A DNA stretch of 64,000 bases from Candidatus Methylomirabilis sp. (GCA_020722725.1 DYKG01000015.1:1-64000); one strand, 5' to 3'. Shown: positions 34,132 through 44,800, counted from the first letter of the stretch. The notes: generated from the sequence alone by a model not told the origin. A program made the numbers and translations.

Positions 34132-36690
34132 CTAAACCTCAATATCCAGATCAGCTTTCAATGAGGTCAACGAAGCAACCACCTGGCGCCGAACGATCGG
34201 ATCTTTGTCTGACAAAGCATTGATCAGGGGTTCGACACCCTGGGCCATGCCGAGCCTTCCAAGAGCGTAGGCTGCAGAAGCACGCATTGCGCTGTCAGAA
34301 TCTTTTATCATGCGCGACAGCAGTTCAAAGACCTTAAGATCACCATATTTACCAAGAGCAATCAGAATATTTGCTTTCACCCGGTTATCCTGCTCATCGA
34401 CAAGCAGATTGAGAAATTCATAGACCCGCTTGCCGCCAATTGCCTCAAGAGCCTCGACCGCATTGGCTTTCACCCTTCGATCAGCAGCGCGAAGTTTTTC
34501 GGTCAAAATGGGAATATGTTCTTCGTTCCCGATGCCACCAAGCAGGCCGATAGCCCGCGAAAGTACACGTTCATCTTTTTCTTCGTTAATAACCCCGACA
34601 ACAAAATCGCAAAGTTTTTCTGGTTTGATTTTTTCGAGTGCATCGAGAACCTGGTAGCGCACTTCGGGATCTTCATCCTTGAACCACTGATATAGCAATT
34701 CGGCGTTCTCAAGATCACCGGAAGCCTTAAGAATTCGTAAAATCATTATTCTGGTCCAGGTGGTGGCGGTTTTGAAACTTTCGATCAAATCTGCCTGCTC
34801 TTTGAAGTTTCGAATTATGAAAGCATTGAAACGGCCCTGATCTCCAGAAAGAACTTCGAGTTCTTCGAAATTGACGACATCTTTCAAAAGAACATTTACT
34901 TCGCGACTGGCAATAATTTCATCGCTGGCCTGAACTTTGCTCAAAGTGCGAAAATCAGCAAAGCCGTCACCAAAAATGTTGGAGTTTTCCGATCCATCAA
35001 TAACCGTTCCGCGAACCATTTCCATGGCATGCATGGTAATTTTGGGTGAAAACGGCATATCGGCTCTTCGCCCGAGGTCGCGGGCTGCCAGACGCCCGGT
35101 ATTCAGTGCCTTTAACAAGCCTTCATGTTTGTTGGGAAAGGTAAAGAGAATAAGCGCTCCCGAGGGAAAAAGCTGCAGGCTTACATTCTGCGAGGGCTGG
35201 CTGATTTTTCTCAGAAGATTGTAGCATTCCTGAACGGCAGAAAAGATGCGACTTCCGTCAACCCTGGCAATTGCTTCATCAATGCCGCTGAAATAAACAA
35301 ACAGTGAAACAGAAAAAAGACGCTCGCCATTCTTCTCATGACCAGACAGCGCCTTCAGAGTTCTCTCAACAATGCTTCGGCTGACATATTGCTGTAGACC
35401 ACGTCCGATCATGTCGCGTTCTTTCATACTCATGATCATGAAATTGAAAGTATGGGCCATCTGCCCGAATTCATCGTTGCGCTCGATATAAATATTCTGT
35501 CGAAGGTCACCGGCGATAACCTGTTCCATCGCCTTGATAAACCAGGAAATTTCTTTGGAAACCCGCCTGGATAGATGGTGTAAAAAGAACAACATCAGGG
35601 TAAGGGCCGCTAGAAAAAGAAGAGAAAGCCGGTCGCGCAGGATTCCCAGTGGTTCGTAGCCCCTGCTGTTACGCAAGCCCGCTCTGAGAGTGCCAAGACG
35701 CTGCAATCCCTTCATCAGAGGAACATAGGCTTCATACATATCCTGGTCGTCTTTGCGCAGAATTCTGGGTTTGTCGTCATTCAGGCTTTCCATGTAATTG
35801 CCGTCACCGGAAGCCGATGTGCCAACCTGTGTAGGATCAGAATGATAGACGATCTGGCCGTCTTTGATGATTGCAATCGAGGCGAAATCATCATCGAAGG
35901 CAACCAGTTCAAATGTTTCTTTAAGATCTTTTTCTTCGCCGGTTTCAAGAAACCTGACCGCCGAAGGAGAGAACATTCTTGCAAGATACAGGCAGTGCCT
36001 GACGTGAGTCTGCCGCCAATGCCGATCATACCAGCCTTGAACCGTCATTCTCGCGCCAAGAAACAGCAGCAGAATGATTACGGCGGCACCGCCAAGCAGA
36101 CTGTGCTGCAAGCTCGAAGCATGATGCTTTCTGACAAACCAATATGAGGCCAGAGCCAGCATTAAAAGAGAAAATGCCAGGGTATTTCTGAAGCGAATCT
36201 GCCGTTTTCGCTCATCTTCGGCGTTGCGGTAAAAACCAATTCTAACCACGATTTTTCGGCCGTTACCTACAACCATGGGCATTGCCGCTTCAACAAGGGA
36301 AACGGTTCTAGAGGTATCAAAAAATGGCAACAACTGCAAATGCGGCGCTTTGAGGGCAGCCTCTTCTATTGATTCCAGCACTCCAAGCGGCATCGAACCG
36401 CCGTCAGCCCGGGCAAGAACCGCACCATCTGACTGCTGAACCACGGCATAAGCAACCGCTTCTTCGGCAAGCAGATTCTGAAGTCGTGGAGTCAGATCGA
36501 GTCTGCGATTGATCAGCTCGGTTATTTCACGGGCAAGCAGTTTAACCAGAACGATGCGATTATTGTTATATCTGGTTTCTACCTCTTCAAGATCAGCAAC
36601 GGAAAAATAATAAGCAAAACTGGTTAAGGCAACCACAACTGCAGCAACCAGTAAACGTTCAAAAAAACGGGTTTCGCGAATAAAAGCCAT
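34132..36690 (-). CDS. HAMP / degenerate cyclase / HEAT-repeat membrane protein
   Basis: The 852-residue protein has a membrane helix at about 12-30, two more near 170-215, an extracytoplasmic sensor-like region (about 225-345), a fourth helix (about 355-375), a HAMP linker and a class III cyclase-like domain (about 430-620, led by GRGLQQYVSRSIVERTLK). In the cyclase domain the two metal-binding Asp positions are lost (LFVYFSGID, FPSGALILFTF), so it probably cannot make cyclic nucleotides. The C-terminal 200 residues are HEAT repeats (for example DPEVRYQVLDALEKI and DRRVKANAVEALEAIGG). It is likely a signal-sensing scaffold. It follows the HD-GYP gene by about one base. Confidence 0.8.
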   Translation of the reverse strand: MAFIRETRFFERLLVAAVVVALTSFAYYFSVADLEEVETRYNNNRIVLVKLLAREITELINRRLDLTPRLQNLLAEEAVAYAVVQQSDGAVLARADGGSMPLGVLESIEEAALKAPHLQLLPFFDTSRTVSLVEAAMPMVVGNGRKIVVRIGFYRNAEDERKRQIRFRNTLAFSLLMLALASYWFVRKHHASSLQHSLLGGAAVIILLLFLGARMTVQGWYDRHWRQTHVRHCLYLARMFSPSAVRFLETGEEKDLKETFELVAFDDDFASIAIIKDGQIVYHSDPTQVGTSASGDGNYMESLNDDKPRILRKDDQDMYEAYVPLMKGLQRLGTLRAGLRNSRGYEPLGILRDRLSLLFLAALTLMLFFLHHLSRRVSKEISWFIKAMEQVIAGDLRQNIYIERNDEFGQMAHTFNFMIMSMKERDMIGRGLQQYVSRSIVERTLKALSGHEKNGERLFSVSLFVYFSGIDEAIARVDGSRIFSAVQECYNLLRKISQPSQNVSLQLFPSGALILFTFPNKHEGLLKALNTGRLAARDLGRRADMPFSPKITMHAMEMVRGTVIDGSENSNIFGDGFADFRTLSKVQASDEIIASREVNVLLKDVVNFEELEVLSGDQGRFNAFIIRNFKEQADLIESFKTATTWTRIMILRILKASGDLENAELLYQWFKDEDPEVRYQVLDALEKIKPEKLCDFVVGVINEEKDERVLSRAIGLLGGIGNEEHIPILTEKLRAADRRVKANAVEALEAIGGKRVYEFLNLLVDEQDNRVKANILIALGKYGDLKVFELLSRMIKDSDSAMRASAAYALGRLGMAQGVEPLINALSDKDPIVRRQVVASLTSLKADLDIEV

Positions 36691-36691
36691 G

Positions 36692-38275
36692 CTATTCTTT
36701 TTCTCTGCGCATCATTCTTATGAATGCAGCCCCGATTCCCGGGTCAAACTGTGTTCCACTGCAATGATGAATCTCTTTAAGGGCTTCTTCCGTAGAAAGA
36801 GCTTTACGATAAGGGCGGTCGGTGGTCATTGCATCGAAAGTGTCAACAACCGAAACGATTCGTGCAAGCAGGGGGATTGTTTCGCCTTTCAGGCCATCCG
36901 GATAACCTTTTCCATCGAATCGTTCATGATGAAACTTGATTATGGGAACAACTCCAGCCAGGAATTCAACTTTGCCCAGAATTCTTACACCAAGCTCTGG
37001 ATGCGACTTGATTATGGTGAATTCTTCGTCGTTAAGCCGCCCGGGTTTGTTGAGAATTCCCTCGGGAATACCAATTTTACCTATATCGTGCAGCAGACCA
37101 CCAATCTTGATTTTTTCAACTTCACTTCTTTCAACGCCCATCTCGACAGCAAGGCGCATTGAAAGATCGGTGACCCTTTCCGAATGGCCGCGGGTATAGC
37201 TGTCTTTAGCATCAATGGCGCTGGTCAATGCTGAAAGAGTATCTATATAAGCTCGCTGCAGGTTATGAAAAAGATCAGCATTCTGAATTACAAATGCAAT
37301 CTGGCTGCCAAGAATTTTGAGTAAATCCAGGTCTTCCGGGCGGTAGCCGGCGTTGCCCTTCTTATTTGCCACCTGAATTACACCAAGAAATTTATCGCGG
37401 GGCTTAAGGGGCAAACCAATGGTGTCGCGTATTTTTAAACCAGTTACCTTGATCGATTCAGATTCTTCAAACTGGTTTCCTTTGAGTTCAGCAATCAATT
37501 GCGGCTTCTCTTCCCTGCGTATATTCTGAATCATTGGACTGAAGCCATTATTGCTGTCTGGAGCAAAAGATGCGATGCCTTCTCCTGCCTGAACCTGAGA
37601 GAAATAAGGAAGCTCATCATTTTCCCGAACCAGAAAAATACAGGCGATTTCACTGTCGGTGCCGTCGCGGGCAATAGAAAGAAACTTGTCGACGAGAGTC
37701 TGAAGATCGATGTTGGTGACGATTTCTTTGCCGAGAATGAAAACATTGCTCAATACCAGAAGGCGCTTGAACATGCGCTCATAAAGAATGGCACTCTCAA
37801 GTGAGGCAGCTGCCTGAGAAGCAAGAATCGGCAAAATTTCACAGATATTATCAGGGGCATCAGGGGTTAGCTTGAGCCCGATTACACCCAGCATTTTATG
37901 GCGACGCACGAGGGGAAGAAGAATAAAATCTTCAATTGAAATGATCGGTGTTTCAGATTCCTGCCAGCGCAGATACTCGGATCTAAACTGGCTGCGAATC
38001 TTTTCCATTTTTTCTTCAAGAATGAGATTGCTGATTCTAACATCGAGTTCAGAAGGATCTTTTCCTGAGAGAGAGAAAAACGAAGACTCAGCTTTGCACA
38101 AAACCAGTGCTTTTTTGAGAATAGCCCTCAGCAATGAATCAAGTTCGATGAAAAATCCAGTTTCATCAAGGGTAAGAAGTTCCTGAATCTGCTTTTTCAG
38201 AACTTCATTTTCGCGAATTAACGCCTCTTTACTAACGTTGCTGCCAGTTTGGTTGAGCCAGGATATATCAAACAT
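36692..38275 (-). CDS. GAF-HD-GYP cyclic di-GMP phosphodiesterase-like protein
   Basis: The 527 residues start with a coiled-coil segment, then two GAF-like sensor domains (about 45-165 and 185-335). A C-terminal HD-GYP domain follows with HSERVTDLSMRLA, LLHDIGKIG, HHERFDGKGYPDGL and DTFDAMTTDRPYR. Such domains hydrolyse cyclic di-GMP, and the HD metal ligands and the GYP motif are intact. There is no membrane segment, so it is cytoplasmic. It heads the operon continuing into the pseudo-cyclase/HEAT, TPR and prmA genes. Confidence 0.92.
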   Translation of the reverse strand: MFDISWLNQTGSNVSKEALIRENEVLKKQIQELLTLDETGFFIELDSLLRAILKKALVLCKAESSFFSLSGKDPSELDVRISNLILEEKMEKIRSQFRSEYLRWQESETPIISIEDFILLPLVRRHKMLGVIGLKLTPDAPDNICEILPILASQAAASLESAILYERMFKRLLVLSNVFILGKEIVTNIDLQTLVDKFLSIARDGTDSEIACIFLVRENDELPYFSQVQAGEGIASFAPDSNNGFSPMIQNIRREEKPQLIAELKGNQFEESESIKVTGLKIRDTIGLPLKPRDKFLGVIQVANKKGNAGYRPEDLDLLKILGSQIAFVIQNADLFHNLQRAYIDTLSALTSAIDAKDSYTRGHSERVTDLSMRLAVEMGVERSEVEKIKIGGLLHDIGKIGIPEGILNKPGRLNDEEFTIIKSHPELGVRILGKVEFLAGVVPIIKFHHERFDGKGYPDGLKGETIPLLARIVSVVDTFDAMTTDRPYRKALSTEEALKEIHHCSGTQFDPGIGAAFIRMMRREKE

Positions 38276-38341
38276 AATGAATGGATTTTACCATCAGCAT
38301 AAACAAAAAACAATCTAAACCCGGCAATTAATGCAGAATTT

Positions 38342-39892
38342 TCATTGCTCAACCCGGATTCTGCCGGTTGCGGGCAGGGTAATTTCTCCCTGACGACTGA
38401 GCATTTTCAGATAATCATAGACGACATCGCGCTGCTGACGCCCATATTTAAGGTTCCTGCCATTTCTGAAAGCAAGGAAATTATCACCACCGTCACTGAG
38501 AAAACTATTGGTAGAAACAGAATAAGTGCGGGTTGCAATAATCGATTCATTTTCTATTAGAACTTCTTTCAGCTCATAATCATCGTTACTGCGATTGGCA
38601 TATGAATAGGTCAAACCGGAAACTTGCAATATTCCCCTTCGGCGACTGGCTGACTGGGTCAAAAGTTCCAGCAGATCACTTCCACTCAGATCAATGGTCA
38701 CAACCTGATTATCGAAGGGCAGCACGTTAAACAGGTCGCCAAGCGTAAACTCGCCTGAATTGATATCGCTTTGAATTCCCCCGGAGTTTTGCAGGGCTAT
38801 TTCGCTACCGGTCTCGTGCCGCATGGCGTCAGCAATCATGTTACCAATTGGGCATTCGGTTGAATATTCACGCTGATAATCCGCTGCAAAATCGGCGATT
38901 TTCTCTTTTTTCTGCAGCTGAACTTTTCTGGTGACCGCCTCAACCACCTGCACCATTTTCGGGTCTGGGTCGATTTCTGCGTGGTTAACAGCCATTCGGC
39001 GCCCGGAAAATGAAAGAATCTTTGCAGGCCGACCTGAGATTTCCAGGTCGAGCACGTCGATTTCCTTGCTTTGATTATAACCGCTGACTGTCTTTATCAC
39101 TACCCCATCCCGGATAATGGCCGGGGGTTCTTCAATTTCATAATCAAGCAAAACACAGATGTCGGGGTGGGCTTGAGCAACTGCCACCCATTCTTCGCGG
39201 CTGATCCGGCTGCGATCATATAAAGTAAGCAACACCACCAGGTCTACTCCGGCTTTTCTAAGCGCCTCAATGCGAACCTTCAGATCCGGGCCTGGCAATG
39301 CAAACTCAAGGCCGGAAACATTGCCTTTGGAAGTTAGATCAGGAGTAGAAGGTGGAGTAAAGCCAACGACTCCGATTCGCAAACCGCCGCCCGGGTAAAG
39401 AATCACTTCCGGACTTATAAAATCAGGGGTCTGGCCGGTGCCGCTTTCGCTGACATTTGAGCTGAGAAAAACGAAGTCGGCTTCTTTCTTAAGTTCGCGC
39501 AGGCGATCCTGACCAAAGGTGAACTCAATATTTCCAATCAGCATCAGCTCGATACCAATGCCGTTCAATGCCGCTATAACCGCAGACCCTCTGGTAAAAT
39601 AGGCGTCTGCCGTGCCAGAGATTTCACTACCGATTGACACGATGTTAAATGGTTCACCAGTGAAAGAAGCCACCGTTTCTTTAATAACCGTAGCGATTCC
39701 GGCTGCGCCGCCCATTTTTTTACCACGATAAGGTTCGAATTTGGCGCGATAAGGGTGAATACGCCCCTTTCCAACTCCGGTTAAAATCAGATGATAATGC
39801 CCTGAGCCAGACGGAGCAAAAAGCCAGACACTGACCAGTATCACCAGAAATATCGACAATCCAAGAAAAATGCGGCTGAAAAGGGTGTTCAT
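38342..39892 (-). CDS. 5'-nucleotidase family protein with lost metal ligands
   Basis: The 516-residue protein starts at the ATG after GGAG (six-base gap) and has an N-terminal membrane helix or signal. It has the two-domain layout of UshA-type 5'-nucleotidases. In the N-terminal metallophosphatase domain the usual ligand motifs are changed: the Dx(H)G position reads LTGVGKG (37-43), the GD position reads IGSEI, GNHEF reads GNIEF (120-124), and the GHTH position reads LLDYEI. The C-terminal substrate domain is well kept (NSGGIQSDINSGEFTLGDLF, NVLPFDNQVV, DGGDNFLAF). Hydrolysis seems unlikely, so it may bind a nucleotide or sugar instead. Confidence 0.8.
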   Translation of the reverse strand: MNTLFSRIFLGLSIFLVILVSVWLFAPSGSGHYHLILTGVGKGRIHPYRAKFEPYRGKKMGGAAGIATVIKETVASFTGEPFNIVSIGSEISGTADAYFTRGSAVIAALNGIGIELMLIGNIEFTFGQDRLRELKKEADFVFLSSNVSESGTGQTPDFISPEVILYPGGGLRIGVVGFTPPSTPDLTSKGNVSGLEFALPGPDLKVRIEALRKAGVDLVVLLTLYDRSRISREEWVAVAQAHPDICVLLDYEIEEPPAIIRDGVVIKTVSGYNQSKEIDVLDLEISGRPAKILSFSGRRMAVNHAEIDPDPKMVQVVEAVTRKVQLQKKEKIADFAADYQREYSTECPIGNMIADAMRHETGSEIALQNSGGIQSDINSGEFTLGDLFNVLPFDNQVVTIDLSGSDLLELLTQSASRRRGILQVSGLTYSYANRSNDDYELKEVLIENESIIATRTYSVSTNSFLSDGGDNFLAFRNGRNLKYGRQQRDVVYDYLKMLSRQGEITLPATGRIRVEQ

Positions 39893-39988
39893 CATTAACT
39901 CCTGCCAACATTCTAGTTTTGCACAGCTCACTTGGCAAGATTTTTTATACCGTTCCCATGAGAAACAAATGTATTAAAACTACCTAAA

Positions 39989-40026
39989 GCGGGCAGGCAC
40001 AGTGGCCGGCTCCTACGAATATATTT
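39989..40026. repeat. Dispersed palindromic repeat, copy C
   Basis: It reads GGCAGGCACAGTGGCCGGC followed by TCCTACGAATATATTT, matching copies at 21049 and 29573, including the trailing CCTACGAATAT. Confidence 0.6.
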
Positions 40027-40040
40027 ATGGACTGCCGGGC

Positions 40041-40067
40041 AAAAAAAGAGCCGCGCATTTGCGCGGC
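40041..40067 (-). terminator. Terminator of the Lys-rich protein gene
   Basis: On the minus strand GCCGCGC/GCGCGGC arms with an AAAT loop are followed by TCTTTTTTT. Confidence 0.8.
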
Positions 40068-40087
40068 CCCTTGGTTATCTATAACTA

Positions 40088-41365
40088 TCAGTACTTATTG
40101 AGATCTTTCATTCTTTCGGCGAAGGCTTTTTCATCTTTGTCGTTGTCAGCATTGTTTGAATTGTGCTGCACGCCTTCTTTAACCTGCTTGAGAACATCGC
40201 CGATCAGCATTCTGGTTTCGGAATCAAGTTTATCAAGCTTGTAGGTGAAGAAGTTGAAGTATTTGCCAGCCTTGCCATTATTCTGGTTGAGATCATAAAC
40301 AATTACTTTTACCAGAAGAGCGGCATTCTTTTCACGATTTTCATAGATACCATTGACATTGCCCTGGACATCCATTGAGTAGTTCATGCCGGGGTTAGCG
40401 ATGGCTGATTTTTTAAAGCTGGTGATTTCAGCTGAATCTTTGATGATATCGTTCATCAGCATGCCGAGGGTTCTAAGTGAAACTTCATCGTCAGATTTCT
40501 TAGCCTGAGAAGCATCGCCGCTCTGAGAAGCCTGGTCTGAATCTTCAGACTGTTCGCCCTGTCCACTCTGGCCTGACTGACCAGCGCCGTCAGCCGGAGG
40601 TGCCGGGGGTTCAGTCGCAGGAGGTTCGTCAGCTGGAGGAGCCGGAGGTTCAGTTGCAGGAGGTTCGTCAGCTGGAGGAGCCGGAGGTTCAGTTGCAGGA
40701 GGTTCGTCAGCCGGAGGAGCATCTGCCGGAGGAAGTTGAGGAAGAACCGGGTCTGATGGAGGCTGGTCTGACCCATCAGAGGGAAGATCTGCCGGAGGAG
40801 CATCTGCCGGAGGCTCGGTTGCGGGCGGTTCGTCAGCAGGAGGAGCATCGGGAGTCTGAGCTACATCATCGCTCGGGGGCAGAGGCAGAGGTTCGCCCTG
40901 TCCGGGGTTATTGGCCTGCCCAGGATTATTGACACATTCAGCGGGAGTGAGTTTTCTCCAGTGACCCTTGATCCATTTGCCGTTTTTGTCATAATGACCA
41001 ACGACCCATACGCGTTTTTTCTTACCGGTAATTTTCCACTTGATCCAGACGCCAGAATCTTTAAAAGCGTTGTTGATTCTGGCACCGGTTACCTTGATGG
41101 CTTTGCCGGTTTTGATTGCAGCACACTTGATTGCTTTAGCGGTTTTCTTGGCAACGGTTTTGATTGCCTTGCCGGTTTTTACCACGGCGCATTTAGCTGC
41201 CTTGACCGCCTTCTTGGCAACGTTCTTGATTGCAGCTCCGACCTTGGCGAAAAAGCCTTTTTTATGGCCAGAACAATCTGAGCCCTTACCGGCGAAAACT
41301 TCGACCGAGAAAAGCATGCAAAGGATCGTTACCAGAGCGATTAATCTTGTAAATCTTGTAGCCAT
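40088..41365 (-). CDS. Secreted Lys-rich, Pro-repeat protein
   Basis: The 425-residue protein has GGAGGG nine bases before its ATG and a signal peptide ending VFA-GKG. Residues 35-95 are Lys/Ala-rich with two tandem copies of KAIKCA-type units (KCAVVKTGKAIKTVAKKTAK, KCAAIKTGKAIKV), like histone H1 tails or cationic nucleic-acid binders. A short Trp/Lys segment follows (WVVGHYDKNGKWIKGHW, YXXXG-type wall-binding look). Then comes a Pro/Ala/Glu region with 13-residue repeats (PPADEPPATEPPA) and a helical C-terminal domain of 130 residues. It may bind polyanions or the cell wall. I recognise no family for the whole. Confidence 0.75.
   Translation of the reverse strand: MATRFTRLIALVTILCMLFSVEVFAGKGSDCSGHKKGFFAKVGAAIKNVAKKAVKAAKCAVVKTGKAIKTVAKKTAKAIKCAAIKTGKAIKVTGARINNAFKDSGVWIKWKITGKKKRVWVVGHYDKNGKWIKGHWRKLTPAECVNNPGQANNPGQGEPLPLPPSDDVAQTPDAPPADEPPATEPPADAPPADLPSDGSDQPPSDPVLPQLPPADAPPADEPPATEPPAPPADEPPATEPPAPPADEPPATEPPAPPADGAGQSGQSGQGEQSEDSDQASQSGDASQAKKSDDEVSLRTLGMLMNDIIKDSAEITSFKKSAIANPGMNYSMDVQGNVNGIYENREKNAALLVKVIVYDLNQNNGKAGKYFNFFTYKLDKLDSETRMLIGDVLKQVKEGVQHNSNNADNDKDEKAFAERMKDLNKY
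40602..40718. repeat. Three 39-base tandem repeats (coding minisatellite)
   Basis: Units at 40602-40640, 40641-40679 and 40680-40718 are nearly identical and encode PPADEPPATEPPA. A degenerate further unit lies near 40790-40840. Copy number may vary between strains. Confidence 0.85.
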
Positions 41366-41513
41366 CTGGTTTTGCCCTCCAAAAATATTTAAGAAATAAT
41401 GTCAGCTACTATCAGCGCAAAATGTGTACCAACTCAATTATATTGATTAATTCTATGTTCGGAAGGGGGCTGCTGAAAAAACAGCAAAATTTTCAGCAAT
41501 TTTCTGCAAGTTT

Positions 41514-41870
41514 TTAGGCTTTGCACTCTGACAAGGCCTCCTGTCTTGTGGGGCAGGAATTTGCGTATAGAAAAACGCCAACCATCTCAAGAATTTTGGT
41601 GTGCATTTCGGATAAACCGGTGTAAACAAGATGCCCCTGATTGTCATCGACGATCTTTTCGGTCATGGTTAAGACACATGCAACCGCAGGGCTTTCCAGC
41701 ATGGTAACCCGTGAAAGATCAAAAACGAAATCGCGAAAACCGGCGGCCAGCTTTTCTTCCAGCAGAGGTACAAGGGTTTCAAAAAGTCCGTGACTCAGAT
41801 AACCATTAAAATCTATCAGGCAGACATTATTGTCGATTTCAACTTCGATGCTGAATTTTTTCTCATACAT
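41514..41870 (-). CDS. STAS-domain protein (anti-sigma antagonist-like)
   Basis: The 118 residues form a single STAS domain: IDFNGYLSHG, FDLSRVTMLESPAVACVL and GLSEMHTKILEMVG. The position of the phosphorylated Ser in SpoIIAA-type proteins (DSSG) reads ESPA, so the Ser is kept. Such proteins relay phosphorylation-dependent signals, often to an anti-sigma kinase; none is nearby. AGGTGA lies six bases before the ATG. It follows the AsmA gene by 18 bases and is probably co-transcribed. Confidence 0.85.
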   Translation of the reverse strand: MYEKKFSIEVEIDNNVCLIDFNGYLSHGLFETLVPLLEEKLAAGFRDFVFDLSRVTMLESPAVACVLTMTEKIVDDNQGHLVYTGLSEMHTKILEMVGVFLYANSCPTRQEALSECKA

Positions 41871-41888
41871 ATTAGTTCACCTGCACCC

Positions 41889-44800
41889 TTAAAATTTAAA
41901 GATCTTTTTCAGATCTTTGCCGATTTCTTTGATCTTCTTTTCAATTTTTGCTTCCGGCTTTTTCTCTGCTGTCGGCTGGATAGTTGCTGTAGAGGTCTGA
42001 TCAACCGGCTTTTCTTTCTTGATGCCGAAAATTTTTCCGAGAGCATCAGTCGCTTTTTTCTCAACAGTCTTCTTTATCTTTTTTTCAGCGACATCTTTGA
42101 GCATTTTGTCGAGAGGAATGCCGATTGAAGGAGAGGTTAGACTACCTTTTACACTAATTGGTACCATGAGAAATTCTTCTTCTCCCACTATCTGGCTGAG
42201 CACATGGCTATCAGCACATGCCGCACGATTAATTTCAAGATTCATTGTTCCATCGAGGGTTGTATCCAATCCGACTGATCCGATATAAGTCATTTTACCA
42301 TCTTTAGATTTTGCCATGGTATTTTTTGAAGAAATTCTTCCGGAAGCAATAGCGTATTCTCCAGAGAGGTTACTGATCGTACCTGAAGCCAGATGCATTG
42401 CGCCAAGCTGCTCACAGATTTTCTGAACTACCGGAGGCGAAGTGTATGCCCCTTCTTTCATCAGCAGCGATGCTGCGCCATTTAGAGAAGCGAGACCGGT
42501 AACATTGCCGGAAACAGATGCTGAGCCATCGAGACCGCCGCGCAATGCCTTGCCGAGCTTGCTGTTTTCTTTGAGAAATTCACTTGTCTCAACCTTATCA
42601 AGCCTGGTAGCAAATTTGAAAGCAATCGGGTCTTTGCTGAGATCCACCGTTCCCGTTGCGGAAATCTTTCCGCTGAAAATATCAAGACTGGCTGATTCGA
42701 TCGTGAAAAATTTGTTAAAGTAACTGAAGTTTGTTACCAGGTTTTTAAATGGGAATTTGAATTCATCCTTGTTCGTTTCAGAAATTGGTGCGGCAAAAAG
42801 ACCTTCAAGCAATTGAGCCTGGCCACTGAGCTTGATTTTTTCAAGCTCGCCGCTGATTTTTCCCTTGCCTGAACCGCTGCCAATGAAACGGTAGCCGGTG
42901 TCTTTGAGAAAGAATCCGGCTGCATCGGTAGCATCAAGAGGTTTAACTTCGTAGGAAAAGTTTGAAACAAGTTTTCCCCAGTCCTTGAGAGAACCGGTAA
43001 CCACAGCGGTAGAACCGCCCCATGTGGCCTCGATTCGGCTGGTTGAGAGCCCGGTATTGTCGAACACCACCGGCCCATTGATATTTTCAAGGGGGCGAAG
43101 CACCGCCGGGTGGAAAAACCTTGAATTTTTCAGAGTTGCACCGCCCTCAACTTTTGGCTGGGCAATTGGCCCGGTTAGTTTGATTTTTAAATCAGAAAAG
43201 CCGGAAAATTCCAACTCTTTGGGCATCTCTGGAAAATTCAGACGAATGAAATTCAGAACTTTTGACAAATCTGCACCGGCAATATCGGCACCAGCATTTA
43301 CCTGAGGCTTTTTGAAATCGTTAAGACTGCCGCTCATGCTGAGTTTGCCGCCGACCAGATCTGCAGTCAAATTTTTGACTTCAAGCTTTTTTACGTCAGC
43401 AGTGGCTTTTCCCTGCAGATTGGCAATCAGCATTCCGCGTTCACTGAAATCTGCCCTGACTCCGCTAAAGGACAAAGATCCCTTTGGCTGAAGGTTTTTA
43501 AGAGACCCGCCAAGTGACATGTCGAGTTCAAGAATTCCGGCAAACTGTTCCTTTTTTACCGGTAACTTAAAAACTGAAGCAGCCAGACCTGAGAAATCAG
43601 TAAGGTTTATTTTTCCTGAAGCTTTTAAAGCAAAATCAGGGTCTTTGCCATTTTTGATTTGCCCACTTACAGAAAGATCTCCTCCCGCACCTGAAACCTT
43701 CAGGCTTTCTATGTCAATGCTTCCGCCCACCGGGCTTAGATCTGAAAACCTGATTTTTACTGATTGCACTTTTGCTCCGGCTTTAGTAACCGATTCAGTC
43801 AGACCGATTAATGAAGATTCAAAAGCGCCATTCAATGAAAACTTCTGCCTGCCATAAGCTGCGGAACCGACGAAAGATGCCCTTCCAGAAGGGGTAACTC
43901 TTTTGGCGGATTCGGGAAGATAGGCCCCTATAAAGGGCCAGAATCTGGCAAAATCGAGGCTGAGGTTGAAATTACCATTGAATGAAGGCGGAGAAAGCTC
44001 AGCAGTTCCCTGAGTCAGGGTAATCCCCGCATCGGCAAATCCGGCCTTTAGAGCTGAAAAATTCAGAGCTTTGCCGTCAAAACCGATCTGGCCACTTTGC
44101 AGATAAACCGCCTCGGGCAGGGCGGCAGCACGCAACACCAGATCTGAGGGCTTGATCGAAGCTTTGATTGCCGGTTCGGCTCCGGGCTTGAATTGGACTG
44201 AAACTTCGGCGGCAACCACACCCTTTTCGGCGGCCAGTTTCAAATCAGGCGGTATGAGATTGCCCGCCACTTTCAGCAGTGTGGAAGCCTGAGCCGGTTT
44301 AAGGTTGCAAATGAATTTGCCGGTAAGTGGGGAAGTATTGGAAAAATCGGCACTTCCCGAAATATTAATTTCAGGCTCGGCGGTGATTAACAGCGAATTG
44401 ATTTTCAAAGAGCGGGTTTTGATGCCAAACATTGCATCAGCCTTTAATTCAGGCTTATTAAGCAGAGAAAACTGTTTTTGATATGGAGCGGGAACCAGAG
44501 CCTTGAGTTCAGCAAGATTAACCGAATCAACAATGACTTTTGCCTGCACCTGATCAGGCCAGGTGATGTTTCCATCGATCTTCAAATTGGCATACTGTTG
44601 TGAAAAAGCCTCGACAACGAAGGGCAAAGAAGCCGAAAGCATGGATTTTTCGAGGCTGACTTTTTTCAGTATAAAGGTCTTTGCGGCGGTCTTTCCAGAT
44701 TCGCGATAATTCAGAGTAATAGCTTCAACTGAAACAGATTTGAAGGGAAATGCGAAAGCGGCAGGGTCAAAGGCGGGGGCAGAGGCTACCTCGGCTTCAA

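Noticed and set aside
40602-40718. Possible CRISPR-like array
   Set aside because: The 39-base units are contiguous, have no spacers, and encode Pro repeats in frame.
40088-41365. True histone-like nucleoid protein
   Set aside because: The clear signal peptide makes a nucleoid role unlikely.
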